The translations under genes and the position numbers were made by a program. This document shows, one piece after another, positions 6,144 to 6,364 of a DNA stretch of 6,364 bases; positions within the stretch are counted from its first letter, which is position 1, and every line of letters starts with the position of its first letter. The stretch is taken from the NCBI GenBank assembly GCA_003354225.1, contig PIVH01000302.1, forward strand, positions 1-6,364, read 5' to 3'. The notes below the pieces were generated by a model. The model did not search any database and was not told the origin of the DNA. It worked only from the letters and a program-made list of their open reading frames with translations. The stretch is from Globobulimina sp. Lineage: Eukaryota; Foraminifera; Rotaliida.

Positions 6144-6279
6144 TCAAAACATTTTGTCAAATTTGTAGTTTGTCAAAATGTTATTTCATATAAATCACTA
6201 TAGAAATAAAATTTTGCCATTTACATGCTATTTATATTTTATACAACATATAATTGACTCAAAAGTGCAAATATGCTGA
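6079..6279. mobile_element. Foldback / MITE-like element with about 32-bp terminal inverted repeats
   Basis: Terminal arms 6079-6111 and 6248-6279 are complementary with a 23-bp perfect core (6089-6111 with 6248-6270, containing GCACTTTTGAGTCAATTATA) and an outer TCAGC/GCTGA end; one indel and a few mismatches separate the two. Pairing continues inward imperfectly (about 6124-6149 with 6211-6237), and a separate hairpin sits in the middle. Length of about 200 bp, AT-richness, lack of an ORF and terminal inverted repeats fit a non-autonomous miniature inverted-repeat element. No clear target-site duplication is seen, so mobility is inferred. Confidence 0.55.
6148..6182. repeat. Nested central hairpin within inverted repeat 2
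   Basis: AACATTTTGTCAAA (6148-6161) pairs with TTTGTCAAAATGTT (6169-6182) at 13 of 14 positions around a 7-nt loop. It lies off-centre with respect to the terminal arms of the surrounding element. Confidence 0.85.
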
Positions 6280-6362
6280 AATTCCAGCACTTGGATATTC
6301 ACGAAAAGTACTTTTCGAGTTTTCGTGAAATTTTCGTGAATATCCAAGTGCTGGAATTTCAG
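6276..6362. repeat. Perfect inverted repeat 3, 32-bp arms, 23-nt spacer
   Basis: Arm 6276-6307 (starting CTGAAATTCCAGCAC) is the exact reverse complement of arm 6331-6362. The spacer contains a further TTTTCGTGA copy (6320-6328). The 16-bp palindrome CGAAAAGTACTTTTCG at 6302-6317 straddles the left arm and spacer, allowing an alternative fold. The structure overlaps the right end of inverted repeat 2 by 4 nt and ends 2 bases before the end of the window. Confidence 0.95.
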
Positions 6363-6364
6363 AA

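Overview
The window looks like a fragment of an AT-rich nuclear genome from a single-celled eukaryote. Evidence: a TMEM230 (DUF872) family membrane protein, a family known to me only from eukaryotes; an enzyme ending in the peroxisomal import tripeptide SKL; ATG contexts with A at -3 and G at +4 for two genes; a long asparagine/serine/lysine/histidine-rich low-complexity protein; and no operon or Shine-Dalgarno structure. The four genes end in TAA or TGA, so TAA and TGA act as stops. I cannot name the lineage; an amoebozoan- or rhizarian-like protist is only a guess from style. Both ends are cut: the left end lies inside a gene and the right end stops 2 bases after a perfect hairpin.

Layout. 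Positions 1-251 hold the 3' end of a histidine phosphatase (phosphoglycerate-mutase-like) gene. After only 74 bp comes an uninterrupted 389-codon gene (326-1495) for a bacterial PrpC-type citrate/2-methylcitrate synthase with all three catalytic residues and a C-terminal SKL. It converges on a small minus-strand TMEM230-like gene (1597-1971) with about 100 bp between stop codons. A divergent promoter region of about 210 bp separates that gene from a 904-codon plus-strand gene (2185-4899). Its product is mostly disordered (poly-Q/E, N/T-rich, K/S-rich, H/K-rich, poly-P, poly-S). Two helical islands resemble each other and have a spacing like calcium-less EF-hands.

From 4900 to 6364 I see no convincing gene. 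The plus strand switches abruptly from A-rich to T-rich, then passes through a perfect 23-nt tandem duplication, a quasi-periodic TGTGTG minisatellite, and a cluster of three inverted repeats: about 100 nt imperfect; about 200 nt foldback/MITE-like with a nested hairpin; and a perfect 32-bp-arm hairpin at the edge.

The genes do not form an evident pathway. The metabolic content is one peroxisome-targeted (methyl)citrate synthase. The most unusual items are that enzyme's origin and location, the cryptic duplicated domain in the 904-residue protein, and the inverted-repeat cluster. I do not see a complete new multi-gene system.
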